Shown: positions 37,713-47,464, counted from the stretch's first letter. The stretch: 64,000 nucleotides of DNA from Acinetobacter chengduensis (GCF_003664645.1 NZ_RCHC01000002.1:186001-250000), one strand, 5' to 3'. Notes: generated by a model from the sequence alone, not told the origin. Program-made: numbers and translations.

Positions 37713-38855
37713 TTACTTCTTAGATGCTTCGATAAGTTCGATGAAATGATCGAACAATGGTGCGCAGTCATGTGGACCAGGGCTTGCTTCAGGGTGACCT
37801 TGGAAACTGAACGCAGGTTTGTCTGTGCGATGAATCCCTTGTAGGGTTTGGTCGAACAGTGATTTGTGCGTAGCTTTCAAGTTTGCAGGTAGTGTTTCTG
37901 CATCTACTGCGAAGCCGTGGTTTTGCGAAGTAATCATCACTGTACCAGTTTCGATGTTCTGTACAGGATGGTTGGCACCGTGGTGACCGTGAGGCATTTT
38001 CACAGTCTTAGCACCGCTTGCTAGCGCAAGAATTTGGTGACCCAAGCAAATACCAAATACAGGTACATTACGAGCGTCTTCTACAATTGTTTTTACAGCT
38101 TCAATTGCGTAGTCACATGCCGCTGGATCGCCGGGGCCGTTCGACAAGAACACGCCATCTGGATTCAACGCAAGTACGTCAGCAGCAGGAGTTTGCGCAG
38201 GTACGACAGTCAATTTACAACCGCGATCTGCAAGCATACGCAAGATGTTGGTTTTGACACCGTAATCGTATGCAACAACATGGAATTTAAGTTCAGGCTG
38301 AGAAAAGCCTTTGCCAAGTGTCCAAGAGCCTTCAGACCATTCAAAGCCTTCAGGGTCGCAGCATTCTTTTGCAAGATCTAAACCGTTTAAACCACCAAAA
38401 GCGCGTGCTTTTTCTAATGCTTGTTCTTCAGTGATATTTTCACCAGCAAGAATACAGCCGTTTTGCGCGCCTTTGTCACGTAAGATACGTGTTAATCGTC
38501 GGGTATCGATGTCCGCAATGGCAACAACATTATGTTCTTTTAAGTATTCACCTAATGACTGCGTAGATCGGAAGTTGCTATGCAATAAAGGTAGGTCACG
38601 AATGATCAATCCGTTGGCCCATACTTTATGAATTCGACCTGACTCAGCGTCTTCATCATTACAACCTGTATTACCGATATGTGGGTAAGTTAGGGTTACA
38701 AGTTGCTGTGCATAACTTGGGTCAGTCAAAATTTCTTGATAGCCAGTCATGGCAGTGTTGAAAACGACTTCACCAGTCGTACTACCCGATGCACCAATAG
38801 AAGTACCTTTAAAGATAGTTCCGTCGGCAAGGGCTAAAATTGCTGGGGTGCTCAA
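37713..38855 (-). CDS. carA: Carbamoyl-phosphate synthase small subunit CarA
   Basis: CarA is the glutaminase subunit that releases ammonia from glutamine for CarB. The 380-residue protein has an N-terminal subunit-interaction domain ([22 protein letters not shown]) and a class I glutamine amidotransferase domain with catalytic Cys270 in VFGICLGHQ, and the His/Glu pair in [13 protein letters not shown] near the C-terminus. Its leader contains a nested hairpin with U-tracts, a candidate attenuator, so expression may respond to pyrimidine or transcription conditions. Confidence 0.98.
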   Translation of the reverse strand: MSTPAILALADGTIFKGTSIGASGSTTGEVVFNTAMTGYQEILTDPSYAQQLVTLTYPHIGNTGCNDEDAESGRIHKVWANGLIIRDLPLLHSNFRSTQSLGEYLKEHNVVAIADIDTRRLTRILRDKGAQNGCILAGENITEEQALEKARAFGGLNGLDLAKECCDPEGFEWSEGSWTLGKGFSQPELKFHVVAYDYGVKTNILRMLADRGCKLTVVPAQTPAADVLALNPDGVFLSNGPGDPAACDYAIEAVKTIVEDARNVPVFGICLGHQILALASGAKTVKMPHGHHGANHPVQNIETGTVMITSQNHGFAVDAETLPANLKATHKSLFDQTLQGIHRTDKPAFSFQGHPEASPGPHDCAPLFDHFIELIEASKK

Positions 38856-38881
38856 ACCAAAGCTCCTGAAATTTAGGCTGT

Positions 38882-38949
38882 AAAAAAGCGAGAAGACGAA
38901 AAAAAAGGAAGGTTACTTTAAAACCTACCCTCCCTATGTCTGCTCGCTT
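38882..38949 (-). promoter_or_regulatory. Structured carA leader with nested hairpins and two U-tracts (candidate attenuator)
   Basis: On the minus strand AAGCGAGCAGAC (38949-38938) pairs with GTCTTCTCGCTT (38897-38886), 11 of 12, and the 3' arm runs into TTTTTT, so the outer stem looks like an intrinsic terminator. Inside, GGAGGGT (38933-38927) can pair with ACCTTCC (38913-38907) and is followed by T8 (38906-38899), a second terminator-like unit. Both lie between a promoter and carA. Confidence 0.6.
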
Positions 38950-38964
38950 GAACTTAACACGGCA

Positions 38965-39000
38965 TTATACGCAGTAAGCCCTTGGAAGTCCATTCTAAAA
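38965..39000 (-). promoter_or_regulatory. Probable carA promoter
   Basis: On the minus strand GCGTATAATGCC supplies a perfect TATAAT just upstream of the structured leader, with a moderate -35 (GGACTT or TGGACT) 16-17 bases before it. The leader would be about 110 bases. Confidence 0.55.
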
Positions 39001-39164
39001 GTCGTGAATATATAAGATAAAGCGCTTGCATTTCATAAAAAAGTTTGTTTTTTGTTGTTTGTCGAAAAATGTAAGCAATTAATTATTGTCTGACAAATCA
39101 TAAATTAAAATTTATCAAGTATCGCTAATATGTGGTTTCATGAATAACTATAGGTATAACAATC

Positions 39165-39644
39165 ATGGCAACTCAAGAAAAAGCAAGTACAGAGAAAACA
39201 ACCCTGAAGTCTATTGCAACAGAGGGTGCCGATAAGCTTGAAAAAGTGGCGAAAGAAGCGACTGAACAAGCTGTAGAGGCCGTTGTAGATAGTAAAGAAA
39301 AACTTCAGGAAGAGGCCAAGGTGCTGAATGCAAATGTGCAAGGTCAGCTACAGCAATTGAAGCAAGATATTTTGCAAAAAATTGAATTGCTCAAAAGTCA
39401 TTTTGGTACATCGCAAAAAGACTTCACCGAGTTAAAAACATTTGTTAAAACTGAATTTAATGCTGTGTTAGATGATTTATCAAAATTAGGTAAAGAGTTG
39501 AAAGCAGATGTCTCTGAGATTTCAGGTAAGCACAAAGAGCAGATTACAGAAACGTTTAAGCGCTCAAAAGAGCATACGCTGGAAGCCTGGAAAAAAGTGA
39601 ACCCAGTAAAGGCTGATGCTCAAGACTCAACGCTAAAAAGCTAA
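39165..39644 (+). CDS. Phasin-like coiled-coil protein of unknown function
   Basis: A 159-residue, Lys/Glu/Ala-rich protein that is helical almost throughout, with a heptad pattern (LEKVAKEATEQAVEAVVDSK, about 25-44; LQQLKQDILQKIELLKSHFG, about 63-82). No signal peptide or membrane segment. The composition resembles phasins and other granule- or DNA-associated helical proteins, and the N-terminal AT-rich Ala/Lys stretch is low complexity, so homology claims are weak. It is monocistronic, with its own terminator. Function unknown. Confidence 0.65.
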   Translation: MATQEKASTEKTTLKSIATEGADKLEKVAKEATEQAVEAVVDSKEKLQEEAKVLNANVQGQLQQLKQDILQKIELLKSHFGTSQKDFTELKTFVKTEFNAVLDDLSKLGKELKADVSEISGKHKEQITETFKRSKEHTLEAWKKVNPVKADAQDSTLKS

Positions 39645-39728
39645 AAGATTGCGCTGATGTTCGCTTGAAAGGGAAGTTTGCTGAGTTGTGTGTATAAATG
39701 AGCAAATTCAAGTGGGTTGTTAGCATGA

Positions 39729-39762
39729 AAAAATGGGTAGGGTAGGGACTGCCCATTTTTTG
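39729..39762 (+). terminator. Terminator after the coiled-coil gene
   Basis: AAAAAATGGGTAG..CTGCCCATTTTTT, loop GGTAGGGA. Confidence 0.8.
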
Positions 39763-39921
39763 TCTTTATTTTAAGTTTTAAATGCGCGTTATTATTTGTG
39801 CTGGTATTAAGTTTGGATGCATACGCTAAATCTAAGATAAATTAACAATGCAATAAGTTGCTGTTGAATGATGCTTTGTATGAGCGAAAGCATTGTGTGT
39901 GATAAAAGCTAAACGTTAGGC

Positions 39922-39953
39922 GAAAAAAATGAGGCAATCTGCCTCATTTTTTG
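39922..39953 (-). terminator. Terminator after the DOMON-like gene
   Basis: AAAAAATGAGGCA..TGCCTCATTTTTT, with A/T runs both sides; loop GATT region. Confidence 0.85.
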
Positions 39954-39967
39954 TGCTTTGATATTCA

Positions 39968-40507
39968 TCAAAATTGATGTAGCCAGTCACGCTTATTGTG
40001 AAAATCTGCTTGTGGGCTGCTGTGTTGCATCGCGTAATACTGATCACCTTGAGAAGTTTTGAGTACTGCGCTTAGACCAATATATAGGTCTGCCCATTTT
40101 AATTTATGAATCAACATAAATTCTGTTAGATCCAGACTGACATTTAATCCGTAATGTGTGCGCTTTAATTGGTTCAGCTCAATATCATACGTAGCTTGCG
40201 GCGGCATATTTTCCGGATAGCGGTATTCTTCAAACTGATAGGCTTGCCATGCTTCGGAGGGAGATAGATTGATTTCACGGTAAAAATCTTCACCATGCAC
40301 ACCAATAAAAATCTCGAAGCAGGTCTGTTCCCATAGAAAGTCACGACGCGGATTAGATGCAGAAGCTTCTGGCCATTGGATCAGTTGATTAGGGTCGCGT
40401 ATCCAAAAACCTGTGTTTAAGGTATACGGACTTTTTTGTTCAATTGCGCCAACGACAGAAATCGCTTGAAATCGACGATCAAAGGCACTGAGTTCGAAAC
40501 TAGCCAT
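39968..40507 (-). CDS. DOMON-like domain protein
   Basis: A 179-residue protein without a signal peptide that matches the cytosolic DOMON-like family: a beta-sandwich start (FELSAFDRRFQAISVVGAIE), then DFLWEQTCFEIFIG (about 55-68, a strong signature), FYREINLSPSEAWQAYQFEEYR (within 75-98) and a closing WADLYIGLSAVLKT...YYAMQHSSPQADFH. Related domains bind haem or sugars. The gene starts 9 bases after yhbY, so the two are co-transcribed. Role unknown. Confidence 0.75.
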   Translation of the reverse strand: MASFELSAFDRRFQAISVVGAIEQKSPYTLNTGFWIRDPNQLIQWPEASASNPRRDFLWEQTCFEIFIGVHGEDFYREINLSPSEAWQAYQFEEYRYPENMPPQATYDIELNQLKRTHYGLNVSLDLTEFMLIHKLKWADLYIGLSAVLKTSQGDQYYAMQHSSPQADFHNKRDWLHQF

Positions 40508-40516
40508 AAAGGGAGA

Positions 40517-40840
40517 TTAGTTTGACAAGTGTGCGTGACGAACAAGGTTTGAAAGTTTTGGATTTTGCTTAGCCGCTTTTTTGTAAAGCAAAGCAATTTT
40601 ACCAATTGTTTGTACTACTTCAGCGCCAGACACTGCAGCAACTTCAGAAATAAGTGCAGCACGTGCTTCACGGTCTTCAGCCACGATTTTAACTTTAATC
40701 AGTTCGTGATCATTGAGCGCGCGGTTTAATTCTTCAGTTACGCCTTCGGACAAGCCTTTGTCGCCAAGCATTACAACTGGATTTAATGCATGACCAATTT
40801 GACGTAAGCGTTTACGTTCTTGAATAGATAAAGCCGCCAT
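40517..40840 (-). CDS. yhbY: Ribosome assembly RNA-binding protein YhbY
   Basis: A 107-residue CRM (CRS1/YhbY) domain protein that binds pre-50S particles. The signature RQIGHALNPVVMLGDKGLSEGV (within 13-34) includes the GxxG-like loop, followed by LNRALNDHELIKVKI and the C-terminal VVQTIGKIALLYKK. It is divergent from rlmE, which modifies 23S rRNA, and rlmE is followed by ftsH: the classic yhbY-rlmE-ftsH-folP arrangement. Confidence 0.94.
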   Translation of the reverse strand: MAALSIQERKRLRQIGHALNPVVMLGDKGLSEGVTEELNRALNDHELIKVKIVAEDREARAALISEVAAVSGAEVVQTIGKIALLYKKAAKQNPKLSNLVRHAHLSN

Positions 40841-41035
40841 AAGTATAACCTAAATTTTAAAACGGCTTAGTATAACAAAAGTGAGATTGAAACGCTGTAA
40901 ATTCTATGCAATTTATCGATGTAATTTATTGGAAAAAACATGCGCTGGGTAATGATTTATATACACATGCATACTGCAAAAAGTGTGTTTTTCACGTACA
41001 ATAAAAAATTAGAAGTTATTTTTATTTAGAGAGTT

Positions 41036-41686
41036 ATGGCTACACGCATTACCAACCAAAAGTTATCTAAAAGTAGTCGTGATTGGATGCGAGAGCATTT
41101 AGATGATCCATTTGTGAAAAAAGCACAAAAGGAAGGCTACCGTGCTCGTGCAGCTTATAAACTTCTAGAAATGCAAGAAAAATATAAGCTTATTAAGCCG
41201 GGTATGGTGGTAGTAGACTTGGGTGCTGCACCGGGAAGTTGGTCGCAAATTGCAGGTAAACTTGTTGGTTCTAAGGGTTTGGTGATTGCCTCTGATATTT
41301 TGGAAATGGACGCCTTACCAGATGTGACCTTTTTGCAAGGTGACTTCCGTGAGCAAGAAGTGTTCGATAAATTGTTAAATATTTTAAATGGACGCCAAGT
41401 TGACGTTGTAATTTCAGATATGGCCCCCAATACTTCAGGTAACAAAGCCGTAGATCAGCCACGTCAAATTTATCTTTGTGAGCTTGCACTTGATTTTGCG
41501 AACAAAGTACTTGGTCCAAATGGTCAATTTGTTGTTAAGGTTTTCCAAGGCACAGGTTTTGATGAGTTTCGTAAGCAGATCGTCGACAGTTTCGATGTTT
41601 TAAAAACTGCTAAACCTGCGGCTTCGCGTGCTCGATCTAAAGAGGTATTTTTAGTCGGGCAGGGACGTAAGAAAGCTTTGAAATAA
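41036..41686 (+). CDS. rlmE: 23S rRNA (uridine-2'-O)-methyltransferase RlmE
   Basis: RlmE (FtsJ/RrmJ) methylates U2552 in the A loop of 23S rRNA. The 216-residue protein has the SAM site VVVDLGAAPGSWSQIA (about 58-73) and the K-D-K-E catalytic tetrad in RAAYKLLEM, SDMAPNTSGN, VVKVFQG and SKEVFLVG. AGAGAG precedes the ATG. ftsH follows by 131 bases. Confidence 0.97.
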   Translation: MATRITNQKLSKSSRDWMREHLDDPFVKKAQKEGYRARAAYKLLEMQEKYKLIKPGMVVVDLGAAPGSWSQIAGKLVGSKGLVIASDILEMDALPDVTFLQGDFREQEVFDKLLNILNGRQVDVVISDMAPNTSGNKAVDQPRQIYLCELALDFANKVLGPNGQFVVKVFQGTGFDEFRKQIVDSFDVLKTAKPAASRARSKEVFLVGQGRKKALK

Positions 41687-41817
41687 AGTTTACTTGCCAA
41701 CGCTTTAAAAATTGTGCATTTTGTACGGTTTACATTATTGCTCGCTGATCTGCAGCGTTAAATTAGGGTCACCCAGTATTGGGCATGATCAAATTAGATT
41801 GAAATGGGAATAAAGCT

Positions 41818-43707
41818 TTGAGCGATCTTTTTAAGAATGCCGTATTGTGGCTCGTCATACTGGGTGTGCTGGTACTTATATTCAGCAACGTCAGTGACCG
41901 CAATCAGCCGACAGCGCTGAATTATTCAGAGTTTGTTGCAGCGGTGAATGCTGGTCAAATTAAACGCGTCACGATTGATGGCGAAAGAATCCGTGGTGAA
42001 AAATCAAACGGTTCTGAATTTGAAAGCATTCGTCCAGCCGTTCAAGATCCTGAACTGATGCCGAATTTGATTAAAAATAACGTTGTTGTTGAAGGTACTG
42101 CACCTCAACGTCAAGGTTTATTAATGCAGCTTTTGATTGCGAGCTTCCCAGTATTGTTAATCATTTTGTTATTCATGTTCTTTATGCGGAATATGGGTGG
42201 CGGTGCTGGTGGCAAAAATGGCCCGATGAGCTTTGGTAAATCTAAAGCCAAAATGCTGACAGAAGATCAAATTAAAGTAACATTTACTGATGTTGCAGGT
42301 TGTGATGAAGCAAAACAAGAAGTTGTTGAAATTGTAGATTTCTTAAAAGACCCTACAAAATTCAAACGTCTTGGTGCGACAATTCCACGTGGCGTATTAA
42401 TGGTTGGTCCTCCGGGTACGGGTAAAACTTTACTTGCGAAGGCAATTGCTGGTGAAGCAAAAGTTCCATTCTTTAGTATTTCTGGTTCTGACTTTGTTGA
42501 AATGTTTGTGGGTGTGGGCGCGTCCCGTGTTCGCGATATGTTTGAACAAGCGAAACGCCATGCACCATGTATCATCTTTATCGATGAAATTGATGCGGTA
42601 GGTCGTCATCGTGGTTCAGGTACAGGTGGTGGTCATGATGAGCGTGAGCAAACACTTAACCAAATGCTTGTAGAAATGGACGGTTTTGAAGGCAATGAAG
42701 GTATTATCGTAATTGCTGCTACTAACCGTGCAGACGTTCTAGATAAAGCATTACTTCGTCCAGGTCGTTTTGACCGTCAAGTGATGGTTGGTCTGCCAGA
42801 CATTAAGGGCCGTGAGCAGATTTTAAATGTTCACTTGAAAAAATTGCCTTCAACGACTGGTGTTGACGTTAAAGTTCTAGCACGTGGTACACCGGGTTTC
42901 TCTGGTGCACAATTGGCTAACCTTGTGAACGAAGCTGCATTGTTTGCTGCACGTCGCAATAAAAACACAGTCGATATGCATGATTTTGAAGATGCAAAAG
43001 ATAAACTTTATATGGGTCCTGAGCGTAAATCGATGGTACTTCGTGAAGAAGAACGTCGCGCAACGGCTTATCATGAAGCAGGCCATGCGATTGTTGCTGA
43101 AATTTTACCGGGTACAGACCCAGTACATAAAGTAACTATTATGCCTCGTGGTTGGGCTTTAGGTGTGACTTGGCAGTTGCCTGAGCACGACCAAACCAGC
43201 CATTACAAAGACAAAATGTTGAATGAACTTTCTATTTTGTTTGGTGGTCGTATTGCCGAAGAAGTCTTCATTAACCAAATGTCGACAGGCGCTTCAAATG
43301 ACTTTGAACGTGCAACTAAAATGGCACGTGCGATGGTAACGAAGTACGGTATGTCTGATAAATTGGGCGTAATGGTCTATGAAGATGATTCTCAGCAATC
43401 ATTCATGGGTAGCATTGGTAGTCGTACAATTTCAGAAGCAACACAACAACAAGTCGATGCTGAAGTTCGTCGTATTATTGATGAACAGTACCGCGTAGCT
43501 CGTGATATTCTTGAAAACAACATGGATATTGCGCATGCGATGGTGAAAGCTTTACTTGAGTGGGAAACGATTGATCGCGAACAAATTCGTGACATTATGG
43601 AAGGTCGTGAACCACAGCCACCTAAAGTATATGTAGCAGAAAATCCAGTGATTGATGTTACACCTACAGATGGTCCAGCGACACCACCACCGTTACCTGC
43701 AAATTAA
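41818..43707 (+). CDS. ftsH: ATP-dependent zinc metalloprotease FtsH
   Basis: FtsH is a membrane-anchored AAA+ protease for misassembled membrane proteins, sigma-32 and LpxC. The 629-residue protein has two N-terminal transmembrane segments (about 8-22 and 103-123) flanking a periplasmic domain, Walker A GPPGTGKT (197-204), Walker [16 protein letters not shown], the second region of homology [20 protein letters not shown] and zinc site HEAGH (His419). The C-terminal tail is proline-rich. The start is a TTG at 41818 (MSDLFKNAV), with GGGA upstream and no usable ATG. folP follows after a terminator. Confidence 0.98.
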   Translation: MSDLFKNAVLWLVILGVLVLIFSNVSDRNQPTALNYSEFVAAVNAGQIKRVTIDGERIRGEKSNGSEFESIRPAVQDPELMPNLIKNNVVVEGTAPQRQGLLMQLLIASFPVLLIILLFMFFMRNMGGGAGGKNGPMSFGKSKAKMLTEDQIKVTFTDVAGCDEAKQEVVEIVDFLKDPTKFKRLGATIPRGVLMVGPPGTGKTLLAKAIAGEAKVPFFSISGSDFVEMFVGVGASRVRDMFEQAKRHAPCIIFIDEIDAVGRHRGSGTGGGHDEREQTLNQMLVEMDGFEGNEGIIVIAATNRADVLDKALLRPGRFDRQVMVGLPDIKGREQILNVHLKKLPSTTGVDVKVLARGTPGFSGAQLANLVNEAALFAARRNKNTVDMHDFEDAKDKLYMGPERKSMVLREEERRATAYHEAGHAIVAEILPGTDPVHKVTIMPRGWALGVTWQLPEHDQTSHYKDKMLNELSILFGGRIAEEVFINQMSTGASNDFERATKMARAMVTKYGMSDKLGVMVYEDDSQQSFMGSIGSRTISEATQQQVDAEVRRIIDEQYRVARDILENNMDIAHAMVKALLEWETIDREQIRDIMEGREPQPPKVYVAENPVIDVTPTDGPATPPPLPAN

Positions 43708-43728
43708 TGCATTAACTGTATAAGTTTA

Positions 43729-43757
43729 AAAAAAAGAGCCTCAGTGAGGCTCTTTTT
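43729..43757 (+). terminator. Terminator after ftsH
   Basis: AAAAAGAGCCTCA..TGAGGCTCTTTTTT, a 9-bp stem with a tight loop. Confidence 0.9.
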
Positions 43758-43834
43758 TGTTTTTGGATGAGCACAATGGCGACTTCGCATACGCAAAATT
43801 GATAACATAGTTAGATTCATTTAGGAGACTTAGT

Positions 43835-44692
43835 ATGCGCTTAATGCCTTTACCAAATAAAATCTTAAAATGTGGTGAGTTGACTTTGGATTTGTCGACA
43901 CCACATGTAATGGGCATTTTAAATGTGACACCTGATTCGTTTAGCGATGGTGGGCAACACAATGGTAAAGATGAAGCTGTAGCGCGTGCTAAGCAGATGA
44001 TTGCCGAGGGTGCAACGGTTATTGATGTTGGGGGTGAATCAACACGCCCTGGTGCATCTGCTGTTGCTGTAGAAGAAGAAATACGTCGCGTTGTGCCTGT
44101 GGTAGAAGAGTTGGCAAAATTAGACGTCGTCATTTCTATTGATACTTCTTCACCAGAGGTGATATCTGCAGCTGTAAATGCTGGAGCGCATATTTGGAAT
44201 GATGTACGTGCGCTGACCCGCCCGAATGCTTTAGAGACCGCAGCTGAGCTGAATATTCCAGTCATTATTATGCACATGCGTGGTGAGCCGACCACCATGA
44301 ATCATTTGGATCAATATACGGATGTAACCACTGATGTGATGGACGAAATATCACAGCGTGTGCAGGATGCATTAGATGCAGGTGTAAAAGCTGAAAATAT
44401 TATGATTGATCCTGGCTTTGGTTTTGCTAAAAATGCACAACAAAACTTAAAATTATTAAATGAGTTATATCAGCTCAATGCATTGGGCTATCCAATTTTA
44501 TCGGCATTGTCGCGCAAGCGGTTTATTGGTGAAGCGGTGGGAGCAAGCGATGCAAAAGAGCGTGCAGTGGGGTCTGTAATGGCTCATTTAATGAGTATTC
44601 AGCAGGGCGCCTGTATGGTACGCGCGCATGATGTTAAAGCAACCAAAGATGCAATTTTAATGTGGAATGCTATGCGTTTGGCTGAGGTTTAA
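43835..44692 (+). CDS. folP: Dihydropteroate synthase FolP
   Basis: FolP joins p-aminobenzoate to the pterin pyrophosphate in folate synthesis and is the sulfonamide target. The 285-residue TIM barrel has GILNVTPDSFSDGG (about 28-41) and IDVGGESTRPGA (about 63-74), both defining signatures, plus IMIDPGFGFAKN and LSALSRKRFIGE. AGGAG lies before the ATG. This is the normal ftsH-folP position; glmM is not next to it here. Confidence 0.97.
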   Translation: MRLMPLPNKILKCGELTLDLSTPHVMGILNVTPDSFSDGGQHNGKDEAVARAKQMIAEGATVIDVGGESTRPGASAVAVEEEIRRVVPVVEELAKLDVVISIDTSSPEVISAAVNAGAHIWNDVRALTRPNALETAAELNIPVIIMHMRGEPTTMNHLDQYTDVTTDVMDEISQRVQDALDAGVKAENIMIDPGFGFAKNAQQNLKLLNELYQLNALGYPILSALSRKRFIGEAVGASDAKERAVGSVMAHLMSIQQGACMVRAHDVKATKDAILMWNAMRLAEV

Positions 44693-44797
44693 GCTCGATA
44701 TTGAATTGTTCCTGTTAAATATTATTGAGATTCATTTGGCGAAATTTAATCAATATGGTATATAAGCTCGCTTATTGTGTTTGTGTTGAGAGCCTGT

Positions 44798-45112
44798 ATG
44801 TTTGCAGATCTTCTTCTCCCGATGTTTGATGATGATTATTACCCAGATATCTTGGTTGCTGAAGTTAAACAATTGATTGTACTTTTTGCCAAAAAAGTAG
44901 CGAAAGCAAATCTTTCTGAAACTGATATTTATCAATTTGCCAATGAAACTGTTTCATTGGTCAATAAGATGAAGCCACAGTTTGAGGATTTGGATTCTTC
45001 TTTGGATGATACGGCCGCGGATTATATTGCTGAAGCAATGATGATGGTTGTACAAGATGAAGGATATATGGATATAGAAATGGAAGAGTTGGTTGCAAAT
45101 AGAGAGTGGTGA
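44798..45112 (+). CDS. DUF5713-like small acidic protein
   Basis: A 104-residue acidic, helical protein. Its pattern, MFDDDYYPDILVAEVKQLI near the start, then TVSLVNKMKPQFEDLDSSLDDTAADYIAEAM (given as a pattern in pieces) and DEGYMD, resembles DUF5713 proteins. The frame opens at a TTG at 44777, but the ATG at 44798 with GAGAG about 6 bases upstream is the better start. The stop codon lies in the loop of the following terminator. Function unknown. Confidence 0.65.
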   Translation: MFADLLLPMFDDDYYPDILVAEVKQLIVLFAKKVAKANLSETDIYQFANETVSLVNKMKPQFEDLDSSLDDTAADYIAEAMMMVVQDEGYMDIEMEELVANREW

Positions 45113-45128
45113 TCCGCTCTCTTTTTTT
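45101..45128 (+). terminator. Terminator overlapping the end of the DUF5713-like gene
   Basis: GAGAGTGG, loop TGAT, CCGCTCTC then T7. The TGA stop codon (45110-45112) is in the loop. Confidence 0.75.
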
Positions 45129-45290
45129 ATCTCAACATTGATTTTTAAGTTTAAGTGCTTAAAACAGAGGCTATATATTTATATTGGACTTAATTTGTAG
45201 GCATAGGCGCTGTTTATAGAAAAATAATAAGATGTATAGAGATGTAGATTGGGATTTTTATTTTATATAGTGATGTATTAAATTTTAGGC

Positions 45291-45321
45291 ATAAAAAAAC
45301 CAGCTTAAAGCTGGGTTCTTT
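45291..45321 (-). terminator. Terminator after tRNA-Leu
   Basis: On the minus strand AACCCAGCTT..AAGCTGGTTTTTTT. Confidence 0.8.
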
Positions 45322-45351
45322 ATATGTACCATCATTTCTATAGTAGAAGGA

Positions 45352-45438
45352 TGGTGCCCGAGGCCAGACTCGAACTGGCACGACTTGAAGGTCGGGGGAT
45401 TTTAAATCCCCTGTGTCTACCGATTTCACCACTCGGGC
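45352..45438 (-). tRNA. tRNA-Leu (UAA)
   Basis: 87 bases with encoded CCA and the long variable arm of a class II tRNA. Anticodon stem GGGGA/TCCCC holds loop TTTAAAA, anticodon TAA; acceptor GCCCGAG/CTCGGGC. Confidence 0.96.
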
Positions 45439-45447
45439 ATGAGCGCA

Positions 45448-45476
45448 ATAATAGAGGAGCAATTATAACTTGGCAA
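45448..45476 (-). promoter_or_regulatory. Promoter of tRNA-Leu
   Basis: On the minus strand TTGCCA (45471-45476), 17 bases, TATTAT (45448-45453), then a TGCGC discriminator 9 bases before the tRNA. Confidence 0.75.
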
Positions 45477-45637
45477 GTATAAATATAACTAATTGCTTTA
45501 TTTTCAAGCAAAACATGAGTTTATGTTTAAAAAAAATCCAATAAATATGCTTAAGTCTAAAATTTAATCAAATTTTCACGTGTCTGAGATGAAATTGAAA
45601 TACAGATTTCTTATTTTGTGTAAAAAAGGAAATCTTT

Positions 45638-47416
45638 ATGAAACCCATTTTAAATCGACGTGAATTGATTCAGCGTGCATTGGCAGGGGTCGGTGCAGTG
45701 TCATTGCCTATAGGTTTAACTGCTTGTGGTAGTAGTGATACATCAGATTCATCTAATGCAATTGCATTACAATTTTTGCATGGGGTCGCGAGTGGTGACC
45801 CATTACAAGATAAAGTCATACTGTGGACACGTGTGACGGTCGCAGATTCAAGTTTACGTTTGGAATTGGATTGGGAAATTGCCACAGATCCAGAATTTAA
45901 AAATATACACAACAAAGGCAAGGCTCAAACCAGTAGTGCGTATGACTTTACGCTAAAAGTGGATGCCGATAAATTAAAAGCCAATCAAACATATTATTAT
46001 CGTTTTAAATTTGGTTCGGTTGTTTCAGCTGTGGGGCAGACCAAAACTTTGGCAGAACAATCTACAGCACTGGAAAAGGTGCGTTTTGCAGTATGCTCTT
46101 GTTCAAACTATCCAGCGGGTTATTTTCATGTATATAAAGAAATGGCTAAACTGGATGTAGATGCTGTATTGCATTTAGGTGATTATATTTATGAATATGG
46201 TCAAGGGGGCTACGCCACAGAAGACGCTAAAACTTTAGGCCGTGAATTTGCACTAGATAACACTCAAGAAATTCTGAATCTGAGTGATTACCGTAAGCGC
46301 TATGCTTTGTATCGCTTAGATCCAGATTTACAAGTGTTACATCAGCGCCATCCGTTTGTCGTGATTTGGGATGATCATGAGTTAAGTAATGATGCATGGT
46401 TCAATGGTGCCGAAAACCATCAAGCCAATGAAGGCAGTTTTGCTGATCGAAAAGCGGCGGCATTGCAAGCTTATTTTGAATGGATGCCTATTCGTGCAAA
46501 AAGTGCAGAAGATCATTTGCACATCTACCGACAGTTTAACTATGGCAATCTAGTACAGTTAAATATGCTTGATACACGTATTTTGGCACGGAGTGAACAG
46601 CTCGATTATGCCACCTACATGACAGCAGTAGGTGGCTTAGACAGCACTAAATTTGCATCTGATTTATACAGCAGTTCGCGCACATTAATGGGTGCTGAAC
46701 AATTGGCATGGTTAAATACATCACTTGCCAATTCTCAAGCAAAATGGAATGTATTGGGGCAACAGGTTTTAATGGCCAAAATGCTCATACCTGCAGAGAT
46801 TTTATCTATTTTAGCCAAAGTGCAAAGTGGTACAGCTGGTGCCGCGGAATTAGCAGCAATTAAGCAAATGATTACAGAATTGTCTGCGATTAAAATTCAA
46901 TATTTGACAGATCCTTCAAAATTAACGGTAGAGCAAATCACACGGATTAAATCTGTATTGCCTTATAATTTAGATGCTTGGGATGGTTATGCCTATGAGC
47001 GTGAAGTACTGTATGGCATGTTACAACAGCTGAAGAAGCAAGTTGTGGTCTTGGCTGGAGACACACATAATGCGTGGTATTCAACCCTATATGCACAAAA
47101 TGGAGTGCAGACAGGTATTGAATTAGCGACCAGCTCGGTGTCTTCACCAGGGATGGAAAAGTATTTGCAAATAAGCCCAGCAGACTTACACAGCTTTGAA
47201 CAAGCTTTTGCCTTATTAATAGATGAATTGCAATATTGTAATTTGAATCAACGGGGCTATTTGCTGGTCGAATTTAATCAAACTGCTGTAAATGCCAATT
47301 GGGTATTTGTGGATACTGTAAAAAGTAAAAACTACCAAATAGATAATACAACAGCCAAAGCGGTGTCATTGGATTTGAACCTAAAAACTATAGCTTCGGT
47401 TGCAAAGAGTGCTTAA
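45638..47416 (+). CDS. PhoD-type alkaline phosphatase/phosphodiesterase, Tat-exported
   Basis: A 592-residue alkaline phosphatase D family protein, which hydrolyses phosphate diesters and monoesters with Fe and Ca. The N-terminus has a twin-arginine signal (NRRELIQRALAGVG, Arg7-Arg8) ending in LTACGSS, a lipobox with Cys30, so it is probably a Tat-exported lipoprotein. A PhoD_N domain (about 45-140) precedes the catalytic domain, with metal-site motifs HLGDYIYEYGQGGY, VIWDDHELSNDAW and VLAGDTHNAWYS. I see no convincing Pho box upstream, so phosphate control is not shown. Confidence 0.92.
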   Translation: MKPILNRRELIQRALAGVGAVSLPIGLTACGSSDTSDSSNAIALQFLHGVASGDPLQDKVILWTRVTVADSSLRLELDWEIATDPEFKNIHNKGKAQTSSAYDFTLKVDADKLKANQTYYYRFKFGSVVSAVGQTKTLAEQSTALEKVRFAVCSCSNYPAGYFHVYKEMAKLDVDAVLHLGDYIYEYGQGGYATEDAKTLGREFALDNTQEILNLSDYRKRYALYRLDPDLQVLHQRHPFVVIWDDHELSNDAWFNGAENHQANEGSFADRKAAALQAYFEWMPIRAKSAEDHLHIYRQFNYGNLVQLNMLDTRILARSEQLDYATYMTAVGGLDSTKFASDLYSSSRTLMGAEQLAWLNTSLANSQAKWNVLGQQVLMAKMLIPAEILSILAKVQSGTAGAAELAAIKQMITELSAIKIQYLTDPSKLTVEQITRIKSVLPYNLDAWDGYAYEREVLYGMLQQLKKQVVVLAGDTHNAWYSTLYAQNGVQTGIELATSSVSSPGMEKYLQISPADLHSFEQAFALLIDELQYCNLNQRGYLLVEFNQTAVNANWVFVDTVKSKNYQIDNTTAKAVSLDLNLKTIASVAKSA

Positions 47417-47429
47417 AGCCTAAATTTGT

Positions 47430-47464
47430 AATAAAAAACTGGGCGTTTAGCCCAGTTTTTTATT
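47430..47464. terminator. Bidirectional terminator
   Basis: AATAAAAAACTGGGC..GCCCAGTTTTTTATT; the minus-strand gene's stop codon overlaps its edge. Confidence 0.9.

Larger units (their letters stand above)
39645..39967. other. Intergenic region between convergent genes
   Basis: 323 bases with two terminators, one at each end (39729-39762 plus strand; 39922-39953 minus strand). The middle has no ORF of supportable quality and no RNA motif that I recognise. Confidence 0.6.

Noticed and set aside
45520-45637. Pho box in front of the PhoD-type gene
   Set aside because: No pair of CTGTCAT-like repeats with 4-base spacing is visible.
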